Source of the DNA: Trametes villosa
Taxonomy: Eukaryota > Basidiomycota > Agaricomycetes > Polyporales > Polyporaceae
Direction: 5' to 3'
Assembly: GCA_002964805.2 (NCBI GenBank)
Contig: PUDQ02000079.1
Coordinates: 62,001-126,000, forward strand
DNA length: 64,000 nucleotides
How positions within the stretch are numbered: the first letter of the stretch is position 1; every line of letters begins with the position of its first letter. Below, in pieces: positions 12,509-23,745 of the stretch. A program made the translations under genes and the position numbers. The notes beneath the pieces are model-generated. The model searched no databases. It was not told where the DNA came from and was given only the letters and a program-made list of their open reading frames with translations.

Positions 12509-12649
12509 CTTTGTTTGTTCTCAGCCACAGCTGTCATTGACGACCCCCCTTTCTTCTTGATGTAATACATTCAACACAATGTAACACCTCAGCATTTGCC
12601 CCCCTAACACACCACAGGAGGTGTTTTATTGACTGGGCCATGGTATCAT

Positions 12650-12723
12650 GCTGAAAACCTTGGACAAGTTGATTTTACTATACACTGCTGAAAACCTTGG
12701 ACAAGTTGATTTTACTATACACT
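12650..12723. repeat. 37-bp tandem duplication
   Basis: A unit starting CTGAAAACCTTGGACAAG is present twice head to tail with a period of 37 bases. A second small duplication (ACTATATGGGGGCTGGAT, twice) lies at about 13,023-13,075. Both are inside P2 and are absent from P1 at the mirrored place. Confidence 0.85.
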
Positions 12724-13918
12724 GCTGCCATTTTGAGCACAAATTGGGTGTTTATGCAGCCTATGGGTACTGTTGTGGCATATAGCATATCCCATTGAAT
12801 AGAGACTGAGGAGCTGAATCCAATGGTATATAACACCTGGGGGGTTTGTGCACATTATACTGAGATATGAGCCATGAAAGCTGAATGTGGCTGAATTGTG
12901 GCACTAATGAGCATTTGTTGTCCTATTGAGGGGTGCTAGAGTAATCATTACATTTCATTTTGTACACCATTGGATTCTACTCACCCATAGCTTTCTGGTG
13001 ATATAACATACATACTATTTGGACTATATGGGGGCTGGATATAAAGGAACTATATGGGGGCTGGATATAAAGGATTTGTGAGAGGATTTGCATTGGAAGC
13101 CAAACATAACCAAAGCTTCTGTCATGCCGCACGGCAGAGGCCTGGGGTCAAAATCCCCAATGAGAGACAGTGGGCAATGCATGGCCCATACCTTCTTCAA
13201 TTTCTATCTAAAATGCATGTGTTATATACCATCAGGAGGCTGGTTTCAAGCTCTAGCTGATTAGGGTACATCCTTTCAGAAGAGCCTTAAGGCTCCATGA
13301 TTATGCACAATTTGATGTCTTATTATTGAATGAGCAGCCAGAGAGGCATTGACTATAAGACTATGTTGTAAAGACTTCAGTATATATGAAAAAACAGTGT
13401 AAGCTGTTGGTACAGTTACCAATCAAGCTGCTGTAGCCAGACCATGCCTGAGTGTATTGTGACTGAAGTACGGTTGTGAAGAAAGGCTACATAATGTCGG
13501 TATGGAATGATGTTATGGCACCATTGCTGCCGTACCCTTGATATGTAATCAACATGTATACCCCTGATAAAAGCATTAGTAGCATATCTTGTGGCTTCAA
13601 ACAGTGGTGGGGGGAGTGATTGCCCATGCTGTGCCACCTAGGGTTACACAGGCGCCCACCATACAGCATTAGAGCAAGGCTAGCAAGCAGTCAGGGTGGC
13701 TGTGTGCATGATCTAGTCACTAACCCTAGATTTTCTAATGGAGTGTGACCCTAACCCCAAGTTTGTATGTGGAAGTTCTATAGGGTGCTTGGTTCAAATC
13801 TAAGGTCAGTTTAGCTGAGTCTCAAAATAATTTTCCCACGGGGTCGACTTTCCGTGACGCGAGTTGGCAGGAAGCTCACCCCATAAGAAACGATTTCTTC
13901 GTTCCTCATCAATCGTAA

Positions 13919-14598
13919 TAACCTCCTTATGGATAGTAACGTCCGTGTCCGGCGTCTAGTGAAATGGCAACATCCTGGAAGAAGCTTGACGTGGTGTGTC
14001 TCATACTGCGGATGGTTTTCATGGAAACCTAACATATTTAGATTGAGGATTAGTTTTCTTAGGATTAGGGGCTGTATCTTCCTGTAGGCGCTGATTAAAA
14101 GCCTCGGTCAACAAAAGTTCATCCTCTGATTCTTCTTCCTCTTCTTCAGGCAGTCCTGCACCCTTGAGCTCAGCATCTTCGTTGACATTATAATTGTCCT
14201 CAAACTCAGAGTCTACATCTTCTTGTTCAGGATATTCCTCAAGCTTAGGGCCCTTCTTGTGGCTACTGATGCACTGCTTCTCTGCAAGCTGGACCCAATC
14301 ATACAGCGACATGTCTTCATACTCGGTGGGACACCATGTATAATCTTGCATGGGAGAAAGAGCAATAATCCGCCTAGTGGTCTCCCCATTCCCTGCCAGA
14401 CCAAGCATCACCTTGGTAGTGCCCTCCTTGGCAATCTTGGCAGAGTCCTCCTATACGCGCATCACCTCGTACACATATCCCTTCCAAAAGCATGTATGGA
14501 ACCTGTGGCTCTTGTAATGGTCAGGATGCTTGAGCAGGTACATGGCTGCCATGGGTCCGCCAATTTCAGAGCAGGCTGTGAGGGAGTTTGCAATTTTG
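13919..14598 (-). pseudogene. Helitron protein fragment (region before the helicase)
   Basis: Minus-strand reading from 14,598 gives EIGGPMAAMYLLKHPDHY, then SPMQDYTWCPTEYEDMSLYDW (about 14,350-14,290), an acidic linker, and HPQYETHHVKLLP (about 14,010). These are the conserved stretches between the Rep and helicase domains of Helitron proteins. An in-frame stop is near 14,455 and a frameshift near 14,040. The fragment ends almost exactly where the other Helitron piece (6,345) begins in protein terms. It lies between the X ends of P2 and P1. Confidence 0.75.
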
Positions 14599-16307
14599 GT
14601 GAGCATGCCACAGCAGCATGATTGGTGGCTTTACCAACATTCAAAACTGTTTGTGCACATATACTGAATTCTTCACAACACAGCATTACAGTCAATCCCC
14701 CTTGGGTACTCATTGAATCATGAGATATTAAATCTTGCATAATCATAGGGCATTAAGGTCTGACACTGTGCAGATGTATCCTGATTGAACCAGCTTTCTA
14801 ATGGTATATAGAACATGCAATTCAGTTTACAACTGGAGGAGAGACGGCCAATACATGATTACGATTGATGAGGAACGAAGAAATCGTTTCTTATGGGGTG
14901 AGCTTCCCGCCAACTCGCGTCACGGAAAGTCGACCCCGTGGGAAAATTATTTTAAGACTCAGCTAATCCAACCTTAGATTTGAAACAAGCGCCCTATAGA
15001 ACTTCCACATACAAACTTGGGGTTAGGGTCACACTCCATTAGAAAATCTAGGGTTAGAGACTAGATCATGCACACAGCCACTCTGACCGCTTGCTAGCCT
15101 TGCTCTAATGCTGTATGGTGGGCGCCTGTGTAACCCTAGGTGGCACAGCATGGGCAATCACTCCCCCCACCACTGTTTGAAGCCACAAGATATGCTACTA
15201 ATGCTTTTATCAGGGGTATACATGTGATTACACATCAAAAGTACAGCAGTAATGGTGACATAGCATCATTCCATACTGACATTATGTAGCCTTTCTTCAC
15301 AACCGTACTTCAGTCACAATACACTCAGGCATGATCTGGCTACAGCAGCTTGATTGGTAACTGTACCAACATCTAACACTGTCTCTTCACATATACTGAG
15401 GTCTCTACAACAAAGTATTACAGTCAGTGCCTCTCTGGCTGCTCATTGAACAATGAGATATCAGATTGTGCATAATCATGGAGCCCTAAGGCTATCCTGA
15501 AAGGATGTACCCTGATCAGTTAGAGCTTTAAACCAGCTTTCTAATGGTATATAATACATGCATTTTAGATACAAATTGACGAAGGTATGGGCCATACATT
15601 GCCCACTGTCTCTTATTGGGTGCTTATAAGTGTTCTTTGCCCACATACCAGCAGCAGTGATGACTCAGGTCAGAGCCCAAAGCCACCATTAGATAGCCCT
15701 CAAAAATACCTTCCTAAGGGTGTACTGCACTTGTTGTTTGAGCAAAAATTGGATGTGCTGTGGCCAAGAACCTGCAGAAAGATGTAGGCCCTTGGGTGCT
15801 AGCACTGCTTAAAATGGAGTAGAGCCGCTTTAGCGCAGTAACTAAAGGGTATAGAGCCACGGAAGCAATCACATCAGGTAGCCCTTGGCTGCTAGCATAT
15901 TATGGAGCAAAGATACACACCATTTAGTAAGTAGAGTACTGTGCAAACAGTGATTTACTGCTTTTTGCTCGAGTAAATAAGACATTAATGGTTTAAAGAG
16001 ACAAAGGGGTGCTTGTACCACAACTACACCTCTATATATCTTGCAGACATCAACAGGGTCAACTGAGACTGTAGTGTTGACAGTACACTGCTGTACAGGC
16101 TGAGTAAGTGGTTTATATGTCCTTGCAATGAAGTATTATAAAGGACATGATGGTCATTCATACATATTAATACCCCCATATTGTAGAGCTCAGGAGCACC
16201 TTCCTAACAGTATATGACACATCCCATTTGAAGGAGAAATGGAGGAGCAGTGGCCAAAAGAACTAGAGGAGGGGGCAATACTGTAAGCTGTGGCTGAGAA
16301 CAAACAA

Positions 16308-16365
16308 GTACAAAGCGGGAGGCACGACAACGCGGATTCGCGTCGGCGTGCCTCCCGCTTTGTAC
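16308..16365. repeat. GC-rich hairpin cassette in P1
   Basis: Arms GTACAAAGCGGGAGGCACG (16,308-16,326) and its complement (16,347-16,365) enclose a smaller hairpin, ACGCG-GATT-CGCGT. Flanks GGCTGAGAACAAACAA on the left and TTTGGCTCC on the right are the same as around the hairpin at 16,889-16,941. Confidence 0.9.
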
Positions 16366-16888
16366 ATGTTTGGCTCCCAACACAACTACTCTCATTTTGG
16401 GCCACTGGATAGTCCAAATATCATGTATCATATGTCATTAGAAAGCTATGATTGACTGGAATCAAATGGTGTACAAATGATTATGTAGTAACTACTACAT
16501 CACACTTAAATAGGGCAACAAATGTCCATTAGTGCCACAATTCAGCCACATTCAACTTATATGGCTCATATATCAGTATAATGTGCACAAACCCCCCAAG
16601 TATTATATACCACTGGATGCAGGTTTTCAATGTCTACCTAATGGGACATGCTATTTGTTGTAAGGGTGATCACAGGCTGCATAAATGCTCAAATTGTGCT
16701 TCAAATGACAGCACTGTATAGTATATTCAATTGGTACAGGGTTTTCAGCATGATACTAACCCAGTCATTGAAACACCTCCTGTGGTGTGCTAGGCAGACA
16801 AATGCTGAGGTGTTACATGCTGTTTAATTCATTATATCAAGAGGAAAGGAGGGACATTGCTGTCAGCTGTGGCTGAGAACAAACAAAG

Positions 16889-16941
16889 CCAAAGCTGATG
16901 GCAGGGAACGCAGAATCCGCGTTCCCTGCCATCAGCTTTGG
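16889..16941. repeat. Second hairpin cassette in P1
   Basis: A 23-bp perfect stem (16,889-16,911 with 16,919-16,941) carries the 7-base loop AGAATCC. The arm sequence equals that of P2 and P4 but differs fully from the hairpin at 16,308, though both have the same outside flanks. Confidence 0.9.
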
Positions 16942-18954
16942 TCTTATTTGGCTCCTCACCCATATTCCTTTGTATCTCTGGCACTGGTAGTCCAAATGAG
17001 ATGAAATAAGTGTTGTCAGGAAGATATCTATGAGTTGGATCACCCTGTGTAAAAAGTGAGGTGTGATGTCCACTACAGCACTCACAATTAGAGCAACAAT
17101 TCCCCATTAGTGCCACAGTTCAGCCACATTGAGCTTTTCTGGCTTATATCTTAGCCCTTTGTGCACAAACCCCTACAGTGTTATATGTCACCAGATTCAG
17201 CTTTGTAAGCTCTATCCAATGGTGCACACTCAATATCCCAAACATTGCTACAGGCCTTGATACCATCAGTAGTATTAGACCACCTACTAAACATAACAAG
17301 TGAATAAACTTGAACCTTGTTGATATGCTGATTGAGTGCTGCTGCAGGTGAAATAGATAAGAAGATGCCTGTACATCCAAGTAGTCAACCACTATGCTCC
17401 TACTGACAGTGGAGATAGCAAATCAAGTCAATCCCTCAAATCTATAACTGCCGCTTTCACCGGCTGCATTTGATGTATATCTTTCCGGTTTTATCAGGCT
17501 GTTTCTGCTGATCAAATATTTATGGTTTGAACATGCTAGCAGCATGGCTTGGAGAATGTATAAGCCAGCATAAAGGAGATCAAATCATCTTTAATCAGTA
17601 CCTCTACACAAACCACAACTCTAACATGGAATAAATTACAACACAGTGGTGAACATCATAGCCGATGTAACTAGAGCACACAATTATCTGAAAGGCTGAA
17701 GAGCACTGCTTGTGTACAAACATATAGAGATAGGGTCAGAAAGGCCAGCCCTTCTATGCTAGGATGTTCAATTATCAGCAAGCAAGGCTAAAATACTCCT
17801 TCAATAAAGTGCCAAAAATCATATCAGTTGCTCGCATTGCTGTAGACGATGTTCTTTCATAAGACACTTATGGCAGAGGGACATGTATACTGACTCAATC
17901 AGGGCAGTTTCCTGTATACATTGCTTGTCCTATGTATGAGAATATGCAGCACTCCTAGTACTCTTTAGCAATTGTCTTTTGGCCTTACTACATACAGAGA
18001 GTGGGCAGGTTCAGATCAACATGATGTTGTTAGTGAATCCTGAAGTTGGTACAAAGAGGTACATCCAGCCCCTTTGTCAAAGCCACACAGTGCAATGCTA
18101 CATGTTAGCTATTCAGCATACTTAAAGATGTTGATAATCCTTTGCAACACCTCATCAATCGGACATGCCAGTATTGGCCCTCTTCCCCCAAGTCTACTAT
18201 GACTCTCACTAGGTGCTTATAAGTGATCTTTTGCCAGATAACAGACACCGTAATAGCCTAGGCTGATATTGCATGCCACCATCAGACAGCCCTAAAAAAT
18301 GCCTTCCTAATGGTATACTGCACTTGCAGCCAGAAAACTGCAACAAAATTTAACCCCTTGGGCACTACCACTGCTTCAAATGGAGTGAAACCACTTTAGC
18401 GCAATAACTAGAGGGCACAAAGCCACACAAACAATCACATCACATTGGCCTTGACCATTGGTGCAATATAGAGCAAAGATACACATGAGTTGGTAAGTAG
18501 AGTACTGTGTAAACAGTGATTTACTGCTTTTTGCTTGAGTAAATAAGACATTAATGGTTGAAAGAGACAAAGGGGTGCTTGTACCACAACTCCACCTCCA
18601 TATATCTTGCAGAGATACATAAACAGGGTCAACTGAGACTGTAGTGTTGGCAGTACACTACTGTACAAGCTGAGTAAGTGGTTTATGTGTCCTTGCAATG
18701 AAGTATTATAGAGGGCATAATTGTCATTAATACATACTAATACCCCCACATTGTAGAGCTCAGGAGCACCTTCATAACAGTATATGCCACATGCAGTTGA
18801 AGGAGAACTGGAGGAGAAGTGGCCAAAAGAACTACAGGAGGGGGCAATAATGTAAGCTGTGGCTTTTGTACATGTTTGGCTCCCAACACAAATGCTTTCA
18901 TTTTGGGCCACAGAATGGTCCAAATATTATGAGTCATATGTCATCAGAAAGCTA

Positions 18955-19170
18955 GAGAACGTCCGTGAACCGAAAAGTCCCTGCAGAGGGAGGGAGGGAG
19001 GGAGGGAGAGAGGGGCTGATGTAAGCCGCTTGGTCGCTCCCGGGCCGTGGTGTGGCGTCTTAGGCCCAATTAGCGCGCGTCGCTCGGCAGATCGCGACAG
19101 ACCGATCGCCATGCGCGGTGCTTAAGCAGTGTCAGCCAGGCTCATGAATTTATTGCGCTTGCACTTGACC
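18955..19170. other. Junction and upstream region of the KDZ-type gene
   Basis: P5 homology ends near 18,954. A (GGGA)n tract follows at about 18,990-19,010, and then GC-richer DNA leads into the gene at 19,171. No clear promoter motif was seen. Confidence 0.5.
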
Positions 19171-21828
19171 ATGGATATCGACAACTCTCCACCGCCATTT
19201 GCTATCAGTCTGGACAGCCTTTACGACCGCATCTTCAGCTGCCCAGGGCTGGCCCGCGGAGTCTCCCTCAAGTCCACAATAGACTTCACACAAACTCGGT
19301 CTCCAGATAGAATATATTCATGGACTCTGGTCTGCTTTCTCGGACGTTATTTGGGAGCATGGCACCGGCCTCTTTGACTACAGCATCTTCCCGCCGCGTG
19401 GCGACGAGCTCGATACAGTGCTGAAGCTCGGTATGTGGACTCTGAGCTCAGTAAATGCATTATCACTTAGAGTATCAGCTGGCCGCACAATATATCCTTC
19501 AACACGCGAATGCGACAACCCGCACTGCACCGGCCAGCGCCTCCTTCGGCACAAGGCCACGCCCATTCGCGTAACCCTTTTCACACTTGCCGAGGGTGTA
19601 TTCGATGTATGGAATGTTCACCTTCACTGCGGGGGTGCGTTTCCGCAATTGTTTGATAGCATATATGCAGGTCTAACCGTTACTAGACTGCACGACAGAG
19701 TACTACTGCGACCACTCAGTTCTGGGCAGCACTCGGACCTACTACTCTGACCTGCCTACCATTGTCCAGGTTGCGGACCACACCTTCGTCGAGCGCGCAC
19801 TTCTTGAGCATTTTCTAAAGCTATCTCTCCTTTCCTGGACGTCGGCAACCAATGCTGCACACATTTACCACAACTCCCTCTCTGGACTTGGCGACGACCC
19901 TGACAGCCAGGAGGCTCGCTACCGGCTCCGGACAGAGCATGTCTGGGATGGCTTTGTGATCAATGCTCTACTCAAAGATGCGCAGGAGCACGACTATGTC
20001 CTCCAGGTTTCCGACGTAGGCGACCAGAGGGGCCAGTTCACGGAGGCTATGCGGGCGCGCAACCTCCACATGCAGCGTGCAGGACAGCCCGAATTCAACC
20101 ACTACTATACAAGATGCGTGAGGCGTTACGACCACCCTGGTGGATGGGCGGGTACGGATTCATTACTTAGGTGCGGTTTCCGATACTAACCTCTGTAATA
20201 CTTAGTGTTCACCAGGGGTCAACCCCCGGGTTTTTTAAGCTGACCCTTACCCTTACCCTTGCGGGTTTGACCCCTGGCCACGGGTCACGGGTCAGGCAAG
20301 GGTCATACCCTTGGGTGGGTAACCCCCGGGTTTTGGACACTAAAGGGCCATACAAAAGTGTTTCAGAGGGATTCGAGGTGTTATATAGTGGTATCTGAGC
20401 TCTACAAGTTGCTAGTCACCATTAAACTTCAGTATAATGGTGTTATATGATCATACAGCAGCTTTTTAAACACTAATGATTGACCCCCCATGACCCCCCG
20501 CGGGTCAAGGGTCAGCCCAGCCCAACCCTTACCCTTACCCCCCCTACCCTTACCCCTGACCCTTGGCGGGTTGGCCAACCCTTGGTGAACACTAGTAATA
20601 CTCCTAGACTACGTTGATGCAATTATTGTTGACAGCATTGACATGGGCCGTCCTTGCTGCGGGGTGCGTCACTGCCCCAACAAACTCGACCGTACTCAAG
20701 AGCGGTACTGCACGATGCACTGGCAGTACAATCATATCTGCGTCATCACGGATTGCTCCTCCCCGGCCGAGCGCGACTTCAAGACATGCAGCGACCCCTT
20801 GCATCAGTCCACGGAGGACTGGTGGAGGCTGCATGGCAAAGGCAAGTTTACTCTGCGCAAGCGGCTGCAACGCGCCCAGGTCTCTCACCCCACAGATGCG
20901 GTAGCGCCTGATGCTCCTGTTGACGAAGTCATTGAGGTGTCGGTCAGTGGCGATGGTGGGACTCAAGTGTTCTCTGCCCTGGATAACTCGCCGGCTGTGC
21001 TCGACGGACCTCCCACTGTCGTCGACTCTCATCTTCCAGGGCTATACTCAGACACTGCTCTGTCATCTGTGCCTCTACCTACGCCCGCGGTTCCCTCCAG
21101 CGCATTGCCTGCTCCTTCCCAGGCCTCTCTGACCCCTGCTGCTGCGGCGACGGCCCCTTCTCAGCCAGCCCCTGCCGTTCCTTGTCCTGAGAAGCCCACT
21201 ACTGGCAACCACGCTCTCCGTGCAACATTTGGTCACCAACGAACCCATAACAAACAGCTGGGGACACGCCCCTGCGGAATCATCTGCTTCCGTGAAACTT
21301 TCTACGGCTCCGAAACTACGCCACAGGTCTTGGTAAATTCATGCCGCCCGCAATCTGCTCTATTTGTGAGCATGTACTCATAACCCCTTGCAGGACCTCC
21401 TTCGCAAGAAGTACGCCGTTCCCGGCACCCTACCCCAAATCTACTTCTACGACAACTACTGCGACCTGTACATGCACTCCCAAGCCAGCGGGGAGTCTTT
21501 ACATCTCGAGATGGCCATGCCGGTTGATGTCTTCCACTGGAAGACAAAGCACAAGAAATTGGACGAAGCATGCTCAGTCCATTGTAACCCACACAACTAC
21601 CCCGAGCTGATGACGCTGGACGAGCAGTGGTTCTTCAACTCTTCGATTGCGGAGCAAACAAATGTTTGGTTTGGCAGGTATCATGCAATTGTCCAGGAGA
21701 TGGGTGCAGTGCTGTTTGATTTCTTCTTGGACGAGATGATGAAGAAGAAGAATTGTCTGACCCGGGAGAAGTTGGAGGCAGAGGGTTGTATTCCAGGTTA
21801 TCGCCATGTTCACAGGTCTCAGGGCTAG
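19171..21828 (+). pseudogene. KDZ-transposon-associated CxC5/CxC6 cysteine-cluster protein, frameshifted
   Basis: The exons include one starting at 19,171, a CxC5-like part (ECDNPHCTGQRLLRHKATP at about 19,508), an exon of about 19,687-20,151 (SATNAAHIYH, EHVWDGFVINALL), 20,608-21,326 with the CxC6-like cluster (GRPCCGVRHCP, RYCTMHWQYNHIC) and 21,394-21,828 (VDVFHWKTKHK, EQTNVWFG, FFLDEM). These match the order seen in the large agaricomycete family linked to Kyakuja-Dileera-Zisupton transposons. A one-base frameshift lies near 19,485 and the CxC5 region is shortened, so it is probably not functional. Intron 20,152-20,607 contains a complete hAT MITE, and its splice sites lie outside the MITE and stay intact. 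The cysteines are expected to bind zinc. Confidence 0.8.
20203..20594 (+). mobile_element. hAT-type MITE family 1, copy 1 (392 bp)
   Basis: Terminal inverted repeats TAGTGTTCACCA are flanked by the 8-bp duplication GTAATACT (20,195-20,202 and 20,595-20,602), diagnostic of hAT elements. Dense CCCTTA and GGGTCA motifs lie inside each end. It has no coding capacity. It sits wholly inside an intron. Confidence 0.93.
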
Positions 21829-21888
21829 CATGTACCGTTGTCGTTGTCATACAAATCAATCAGGTTACAAGGCAACACCATGCTACTA

Positions 21889-23740
21889 CTAGTCGAGGAA
21901 GAGCCACTCAGGGTACAGGGATGTATCAAATACCTTGTTTGTAGTGTCATGGAACACAACACCGTTTTCCGTCTCTCCTCGTGTCGCCCTCTCTGATGCC
22001 TTCATGTCTCCGCCCCCGCTGGCCGGCGCCCGCCCCGCCTCCACCCGCCCCTCCACCTGCTGGGCTGCCTTCCGAGCCTGCACCCCGGTCGCCTCCTTCG
22101 CTGCCTTCCGAGCCTGCTGGCGTGCGCCTGCGCGCACCCTCTTCTCCAGCGTAGCTGCAGACATGGGTTGAGGCCCGCGATGGCTGCGTGCTTTGCATGC
22201 TCTGTGCGCATGTGCGATGCAGTGCTTGCAGCACCGTCCGTGCTTGCATGCACCACTGATGCCCTGTCGTTTGCACCGCGGCGCCGTACAGCATGAATCT
22301 GCAGGCCTGATATTATCGCACAATTAGAGGCTGATCCACTCTGGGCTAATGCGGCATACGTGGTTTCTTGGGCCTGGGTGACGAGTAATGGTTCGTTGAG
22401 ACACGGTTGGTCAGCGAGTAGAGGATGATCTGCACCCCTTCGGTGGAGGGCAGGAAGAAGCAGTGGCGGAGCCTCGGTGTTGAGCATAGCTAGGCATAGG
22501 ATGTAGCTGATAGATGGGATGTGGTGGTTGTGGTGAGGGAACATAGACAGCTGCGAGGGCGTGTGTTCAAAAGGTGACATTAGTGTGACGGGCAGAGGCT
22601 GGAATCCAGCTACTCAAATTCTGCGCAATTCTGCAGAATAACCATATAACATTTATATTGATTGTGCAACAGCGGAGGACGCAGAGGGCGCGCAGCTACT
22701 TGTCGTACCACACAAGTAGATGAGGGAGACACATCCAGGGCGGCGGCATCTACACCCACGCCTTCATACATAGTGACCCTCCCTTCCTCCTTAGGACTGA
22801 CACCTGGAGGCTCGTCTACAGGGAGCGCATTGCACGTTAGGACAAATATCTTTGAGGTGACCGGGTGCTCACTCACCTCATCGTAGATCATTTGCCGGAA
22901 GGACGCGCTGGTAGCCGCATCGAGACAGCGCGGCGGCACATTGACCCTCGTCGATACGCCGCGGTTGCTCTGAGGCGGGTCTGACATTGTCAGTGTGCCC
23001 GAGCCGCGGCATCCTCCAGGGTAAGGCTGCACATAGGTTTAGGTCACTGCATAGGTCGACCTGATCTGACCTGCAAATTGACCTGTAGGTTCAGGTCAAC
23101 TAGGTTCAGGTACCTAGATGGCAGATCAACTCCAGCTCTGGATCAAGGCTTGTGATCCGGTTAATTGACCTACATGATCTGTTTGTAGAATACATTCACT
23201 CACTCGACCTCAAATGAAGGTGCAAAATCATAATATCTGGCCTCAAAAATTGTAAATCTCAAGGCATGTGGGTTGGTGGTATGCACCCAAGCTATATATA
23301 GACCTCATTGTACTGTCATAATGTGTTTAGACATTGTAAGAGACTTATTATGACCTGAACTTGGTACAGCATGCACAAAACAGACCATGTATAGGTCGAC
23401 CTGTAGGTACTAGGTACAGATCACTAGGTCACAGGTACCTAGAAGGCAGATCAGCCCCAGTTCCAGATCATAGCTCATGATCTCCCATTACCTATAGGTA
23501 CAGATCTAGATCACCTACGGATCGACCTATGTGCAGCCTTACTCCAGGGGCACTCTCCGCCGCACGTTCTCGTGCGCCCTGGTATTTCATGCTGCGCTGC
23601 GGCTGTCACTGCGTGAGGTGTGTCTGTGCTATCAGCCTCGTGCCCGTTCCGCAAGCTCACCTGTATCCTCGACAGCGTCGACTGCTCCCGGTCCATGGCC
23701 TCCCTCTGAAACTATGCGCGTCGGGACGTGTCTGTAGGAG
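21889..23740 (-). pseudogene. Broken minus-strand gene with a Cys/His cluster
   Basis: Protein-like minus-strand segments are 23,696-23,642 (MDREQSTLSRIQ, then a donor), about 23,590-22,610 once the MITE at 23,023-23,541 is removed (SFRQMIYDEVSEHPV, KIFVLTCNALPVDE), and 22,580-21,889. The last has a cluster, SCCTAPRCKRQGISGACKH then CCKHCIAHAHRACK, that looks zinc-binding, followed by an Ala/Arg-rich helix. The segments are not in one clean frame and stops intervene. I do not recognise the family. Similar Cys clusters occur in proteins near agaricomycete transposons, so it may be an accessory gene of a mobile element. Confidence 0.4.
23023..23541 (+). mobile_element. hAT-type MITE family 2, copy 1 (519 bp)
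   Basis: Ends TAAGGCTGCACATAGGT are inverted repeats, flanked by the 8-bp duplication CTCCAGGG (23,015-23,022 and 23,542-23,549). Inside are many AGGTC/GACCT and GGTACC motifs, plausibly transposase binding sites. It is noncoding and interrupts the minus-strand gene remnant. A near-identical copy is at 33,776-34,295. Confidence 0.93.
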
Positions 23741-23745
23741 AGGAC

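Larger units (their letters stand above)
11254..13918 (-). mobile_element. Element P copy P2 (Y end clipped)
   Basis: This copy runs in reverse and mirrors P1 (14,859-18,193). Its X end is at 13,918, while the outermost 60 or so bases of the Y end are missing, so it starts inside the SAP gene exon. Compared with P1 it lacks about 0.7 kb (the equivalent of roughly 15,620-16,300). It holds a 22-bp perfect hairpin at 12,456-12,508 and two short tandem duplications. No protein-coding frame was found. Confidence 0.8.
14859..18193 (+). mobile_element. Element P, most complete copy P1
   Basis: This 3.3-kb noncoding element has both ends. The X end begins TTACGATTGATGAGG with an AAGAAA/TTTCTT hairpin, and the Y end carries the GCCA/TGGC hairpin and stops at CAAGT. 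The ends share the inverted motif CGATTGATGAGG but are otherwise unlike. Only reading frames below 100 codons are present. It is inserted in P5 without visible target duplication. Known Helentron-type Helitrons have subterminal inverted repeats, terminal hairpins and no target duplication, which fits. The family name is an inference. Confidence 0.72.
14599..18954 (+). mobile_element. Older element P copy P5, interrupted by P1
   Basis: Bases 14,599-14,858 and 18,194-18,954 are two parts of one P copy in plus orientation, as shown by alignment to P4 (reverse complement of about 43,900 to 42,290 and on to 37,830). P1 sits between them. Joined, the parts read AATACAT then CTACTATGAC as in P4, with no duplication of target bases. 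P5 lacks both outer ends and lacks the internal hairpin present in P1. Confidence 0.7.

Noticed and set aside
11254..18193. Single 7-kb inverted-repeat transposon
   Set aside because: The palindrome resolves into separate P copies with their own termini around a Helitron fragment, and the arms differ by a 0.7-kb segment.
20240..20340. Telomeric repeat
   Set aside because: CCCTTA-like motifs are short, irregular and confined to MITE family 1; they are not a run of the fungal CCCTAA unit.
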